Source: Enterobacter bugandensis
Lineage (GTDB): Bacteria; Pseudomonadota; Gammaproteobacteria; Enterobacterales; Enterobacteriaceae
Length of the DNA: 64,000 nt
NCBI RefSeq assembly: GCF_900324475.1
Contig: NZ_LT992502.1
Coordinates: 2,046,001 to 2,110,000, forward strand
Direction: 5' to 3'
Part shown: one piece after another, positions 61,171 to 64,000 of the stretch
Numbering within the stretch: the first letter of the stretch is position 1
How the letters are laid out: each line of letters opens with the position of its first letter
Notes under the pieces: model-generated
Told to the model about the DNA's origin: nothing
What the model saw: the letters and a program-made list of their open reading frames with translations, nothing else
Databases searched by the model: none
Position numbers and translations under genes: made by a program

Positions 61171-61728
61171 TTAGAACGTGGTGGGGGTGTGGGCACTGAT
61201 AATGCGGCAGATGCCTGCCGAGGTATTGCTGAAGCTGTGCGGTATGCCGGTATTGATGGCATAGCTCTGCCCTGCAACCAGGTGATAAGGCTGGCCATTA
61301 ATGGTCAGCACTATTTCACCTTCCAGTATCGTACCGATCTCCTCACCCTGATGTTTGATCCTCTCTCCGGTCGTGGTTCCAGGCTGGTAAGTTTCAAAAA
61401 TCATCGCCAGCGTACGGTTCGGATTTCCGTTATGAACCAGCTTCATCGAAACCCCCTGACTGCCTATTTCGATAAGGTCTTCCTGATTAATAACCACCTG
61501 CGGTTCATCAGGTTTTTCCGGTTCCGAAAAGAATTCCGAGAGCGACAGCCCATAGACTTTCAGCAGCTTTTGCAGCGTACTGATGGCAGGACTCACTTTG
61601 TCCTGCTCAATGGTGCTGATGGCACTGTGTGTTAACCCAGACAGTTCGGCGGCACGCCGCTGCGAGAGACCCAATTGCTGGCGGATCTCAGACAGACGTT
61701 TCCCTGGCGCCAGTCCGTCATCGCTCAT
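61171..61728 (-). CDS. puuR: Transcriptional repressor PuuR
   Basis: 185 aa from the ATG at 61728, the length of E. coli PuuR. XRE-type HTH ('GLSQRRAAELSGLTHSAIST', ~19-38) and C-terminal cupin ligand domain (~110-180). It represses the puu genes and is released by putrescine. Confidence 0.97.
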   Translation of the reverse strand: MSDDGLAPGKRLSEIRQQLGLSQRRAAELSGLTHSAISTIEQDKVSPAISTLQKLLKVYGLSLSEFFSEPEKPDEPQVVINQEDLIEIGSQGVSMKLVHNGNPNRTLAMIFETYQPGTTTGERIKHQGEEIGTILEGEIVLTINGQPYHLVAGQSYAINTGIPHSFSNTSAGICRIISAHTPTTF

Positions 61729-61753
61729 AGTTGCATTTCCTTTACGGTAGTGG

Positions 61754-62516
61754 TCAAAGCCGTTGCTTCTCGGCAATGTGGCTTTGACAGGCGGTGATAA
61801 AACCATCAAACAACATACGTGAGAGGGCGTACTCGCTGCTGTTCCATTCGGGGTGCCATTGCACGCCGAGGGCAAAAGGGTGGTCATGAACGCTGACCGC
61901 TTCCACCAGCCCGTCCGTCGAACGGGCCTCCACGCGAAGCCGTGGTCCTAACGTTCGTGCACCTTGCCCGTGTAACGAGTTTACCCAAAATGTGTTACAG
62001 CCAGGTATTAATTGAGACAGCAGTCCTCCCTCCTGAACCTGAACCTCATGAGAAGGGGCGTATTGTAGCTCAACCGGCAGTTCAGGATCTTCCCGGTGTT
62101 CAAGCAGGTCGTTCTGCTCGAACAGGCGGCGATACAGCGTTCCTCCCGTCGCAACAACCAGTTCCTGCAGCCCCCGGCAGATGGCGAAAATGGGGATGCG
62201 CCTTTCGAGCGCGGCGGCAATCAGCGCCATACTCAGAAGATCTCGCCCGGGATCGGCGTCAGGCTCATCGCCGTTTTCACCATAAAGGTGCGGCTGCACG
62301 TTACTTGGGCTGCCCGGCAGGTAAATCCCGTCCAGTTGGCAGCAGAGCGGTAAGTAGCTCTGGCTCTGCCAGCGCATGGGGTAAGGCAATCGGTAAGCCC
62401 CCCGCGTTAATAATGGCATTCAGGTACTTTTCTTGCAGGGTCTGGGTCTCATGACCCTTAAGCCTGTTTCTGCACATCACTACGCCAATAACTGGCTTGT
62501 TCATTATATTTTCCAT
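61754..62516 (-). pseudogene. puuD: Gamma-glutamyl-GABA hydrolase PuuD, frameshifted
   Basis: The reading frame starts MENIMNKPVIGVVMCRNRLK and continues as PuuD to 'LAEPELLTALLP', then shifts near 62335-62341. The rest, from 'LDGIYLPGSPSNVQPHLYGE' to the C-terminus 'HIAEKQRL', is in another frame. The span is 763 nt, two less than the 765 expected for 254 codons plus stop, consistent with a 2-nt loss (LLPKLDG expected). The class I glutamine-amidotransferase Cys ('FAICRGLQEL') lies after the break. Unless it is a sequencing error, the enzyme releasing glutamate from gamma-Glu-GABA is lost. Confidence 0.85.
62498..62512 (-). promoter_or_regulatory. PuuR recognition sequence at the puuD start
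   Basis: The minus strand reads AAAATATAATGAACA, identical to the recalled E. coli PuuR recognition sequence; it overlaps the first codons of puuD. Confidence 0.85.
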
Positions 62517-62574
62517 GATCGCCCTCACAAAGTGGACTAAATTTAGGCCATTCTCGCCTGTGAAACGGCCTTTT

Positions 62575-62589
62575 CGTTCAATATTTTCT
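62575..62589. promoter_or_regulatory. Weak PuuR-like site
   Basis: CGTTCAATATTTTCT matches the PuuR sequence (read as TGTTCATTATATTTT) at 11 of 15 positions in the puuA-puuD promoter region. Confidence 0.35.
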
Positions 62590-62670
62590 CAATCTAGCAA
62601 CGGGATCTGCCTTTTGCAAACTTAATTTAACATTTGACAAACAATTTGTTTGCATACAGATTCGATAGGG

Positions 62671-62685
62671 TGGACATTATATTTG
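62671..62685. promoter_or_regulatory. PuuR-like site upstream of puuA
   Basis: TGGACATTATATTTG matches at 12 of 15 positions, 45 bp before the puuA start. Upstream, TTGACA (62634-62639) is a plausible -35 for puuA. Confidence 0.6.
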
Positions 62686-62730
62686 ACAGTCCAGAGCAGC
62701 GAACGCAAATCCCAAAAACGGTGGTAAATC

Positions 62731-64000
62731 ATGGAAACCAATATCGTAGAAGTTGAGAACTTTGTGCAGCACACGGATGAGAGGCGGGGCAGCGCCTTTA
62801 CGCAGGAAGTGAAGCGCTATTTAGAAAAGTATCCTGACACCCAATTTATTGATGTCCTTCTGACCGACCTGAACGGCTGTTTTCGCGGCAAGCGCATCCC
62901 GGTTGCCGGACTGAGCAAGCTTGAAAAAGGCTGCTATTTCCCGGCATCGGTTTTCGCCATGGACATTTTGGGTAACGTCGTGGAAGAGGCGGGCCTGGGG
63001 CAGGAGCTCGGCGAGCCGGACTGTATCTGCGTGCCGGTGCCGGGTACCCTGACGCCGTCCGCCGCCGACCCGGAATACATTGGTCAGGTGCAGCTCACCA
63101 TGGTTGATGAAGATGGCGCTCCCTTTGACGTTGAGCCGCGGAACGTACTCAACCGACTCTGGCAGCAGCTGCGCCAGCGCGGTCTGTTCCCCGTGGTAGC
63201 GGTAGAGCTGGAGTTCTATTTACTTGACCGTAAACGCGATGCCGACGGCTATCTGCAGCCCCCCTGCGCGCCGGGCACCGACGTGCGCAACACGCAGAGC
63301 CAGGTCTACTCGGTTGATAATCTGAACCACTTTGCTGACGTGCTGAACGACATTGACGAACTGGCGCAGCTGCAGCTGATCCCCGCCGACGGGGCCGTGG
63401 CTGAGGCCTCCCCGGGCCAGTTTGAAATTAACCTGCATCATACGGAAAACGTGCTCGACGCCTGCGATGATGCGCTGGCGCTAAAACGTCTCGTCAGGCA
63501 GATGGCGGAAAAACATAAGATGCACGCCACGTTTATGGCAAAGCCGTATGAAGAGCATGCAGGCAGCGGGATGCATATTCACATCAGCATGCAAAACAAC
63601 CGAGGCGAAAACGTGCTCGCAGACGCCAGCGGCGAGGATTCCGCGCTGCTGAAACGCGCGCTGGCCGGAATGATCGATCTGATGCCCGCGTCCATGGCGC
63701 TGCTGGCGCCGAACGTCAACTCCTACCGCCGCTTCCAGCCGGGAATGTACGTACCGACGCAGGCGTCATGGGGACACAATAATCGCACCGTTGCCCTGCG
63801 TATCCCCTGCGGCGATCGCCATAACCATCGGGTCGAGTACCGCGTGGCGGGAGCAGACGCGAACCCGTATCTGGTGATGGCGGCGATTTTTGCCGGCATT
63901 CTGCACGGGCTGGATAACGATTTACCCCTGCAGGAAGAAGTGGAAGGCAATGGTCTGGAGCAGGACGGACTGCCGTTCCCGATTCGTCAGAGCGATGCGC
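62731..64000 (+). CDS. puuA: Gamma-glutamylputrescine synthetase PuuA (3' truncated by window)
   Basis: 423 codons of an expected ~472 are present; the frame is open to the last base. Glutamine-synthetase fold: 'ELEFYLLDR' , 'PGQFEINL', 'GSGMHIHISMQ' and 'NSYRRFQPG' blocks. It ligates glutamate to putrescine with ATP, the first step of the pathway. The start METNIVEVENFVQ matches E. coli. Divergent from puuD, with PuuR sites between. Confidence 0.97.
   Translation, partial: METNIVEVENFVQHTDERRGSAFTQEVKRYLEKYPDTQFIDVLLTDLNGCFRGKRIPVAGLSKLEKGCYFPASVFAMDILGNVVEEAGLGQELGEPDCICVPVPGTLTPSAADPEYIGQVQLTMVDEDGAPFDVEPRNVLNRLWQQLRQRGLFPVVAVELEFYLLDRKRDADGYLQPPCAPGTDVRNTQSQVYSVDNLNHFADVLNDIDELAQLQLIPADGAVAEASPGQFEINLHHTENVLDACDDALALKRLVRQMAEKHKMHATFMAKPYEEHAGSGMHIHISMQNNRGENVLADASGEDSALLKRALAGMIDLMPASMALLAPNVNSYRRFQPGMYVPTQASWGHNNRTVALRIPCGDRHNHRVEYRVAGADANPYLVMAAIFAGILHGLDNDLPLQEEVEGNGLEQDGLPFPIRQSDA

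Overview
The window is Enterobacteriaceae chromosome from the replication-terminus region. Almost every gene has a close E. coli/Salmonella counterpart by recalled sequence, and tus with its Ter site lies inside. Overall look (GC-rich coding, an M32 carboxypeptidase, extra LysR/oxidoreductase pairs) suggests Enterobacter, Lelliottia or a close genus; that genus call is inference.

Layout. 1-2834: malX/malI, with two MalI-type operators between them. 2836-5690: a LysR regulator divergent from a secreted metallo-beta-lactamase-fold hydrolase and a haloacetate-dehalogenase-like hydrolase. 5729-12844: ydgA, manA, fumA, fumC, tus. 12853-12875: Ter. 12918-17005: rstB and rstA, contiguous in E. coli as I recall, here separated by about 2.07 kb holding an integrase remnant, a VOC protein, a GlxA-type pseudogene, an orphan 86-aa gene and a 25-bp duplication of the rstB 5' end. 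17134-24203: ydgC, folM, ydgI, ydgH, pntAB. 24311-34641: an MscS channel, uspE, a small membrane protein, fnr, ogt, abgTBA/abgR, the sRNA mcaS and smrA. 34669-39577: a chemoreceptor, pdxI-like aldo/keto reductase, a ribbon-helix-helix gene and LexA-controlled umuDC. 39661-51506: accessory genes: nitronate monooxygenase/LysR, an RND efflux operon with its own two-component system, MipA, yajD, and a flavin oxidoreductase/MDR pair. 51510-55159: tqsA, mdtJI, ydgD, ydgU, asr. 55308-64000: M32 carboxypeptidase and the puu putrescine cluster; puuA runs off the window.

How parts fit together. A PhoP-box-like element precedes rstA, and a perfect RstA box precedes asr, so the PhoP-RstA-asr acid/Mg circuit appears retained although rstB is uncoupled from rstA by terminators and an insertion. 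The puu genes encode gamma-glutamylated putrescine catabolism under PuuR, whose recognition sequence sits on the puuD start; puuD itself carries a frameshift. The abg genes take up and cleave p-aminobenzoyl-glutamate under AbgR. The RND pump is encoded in one co-directional run with an AdeRS-like regulator pair.

Most of the window is ordinary core genome. The points most worth checking are the rstA/rstB split, the puuD frameshift, the divergent short mcaS, the phased T-tract array beside the umuDC-linked RHH gene, and a possible 21-codon gene near 56.85 kb. No clearly new multi-gene system was found.
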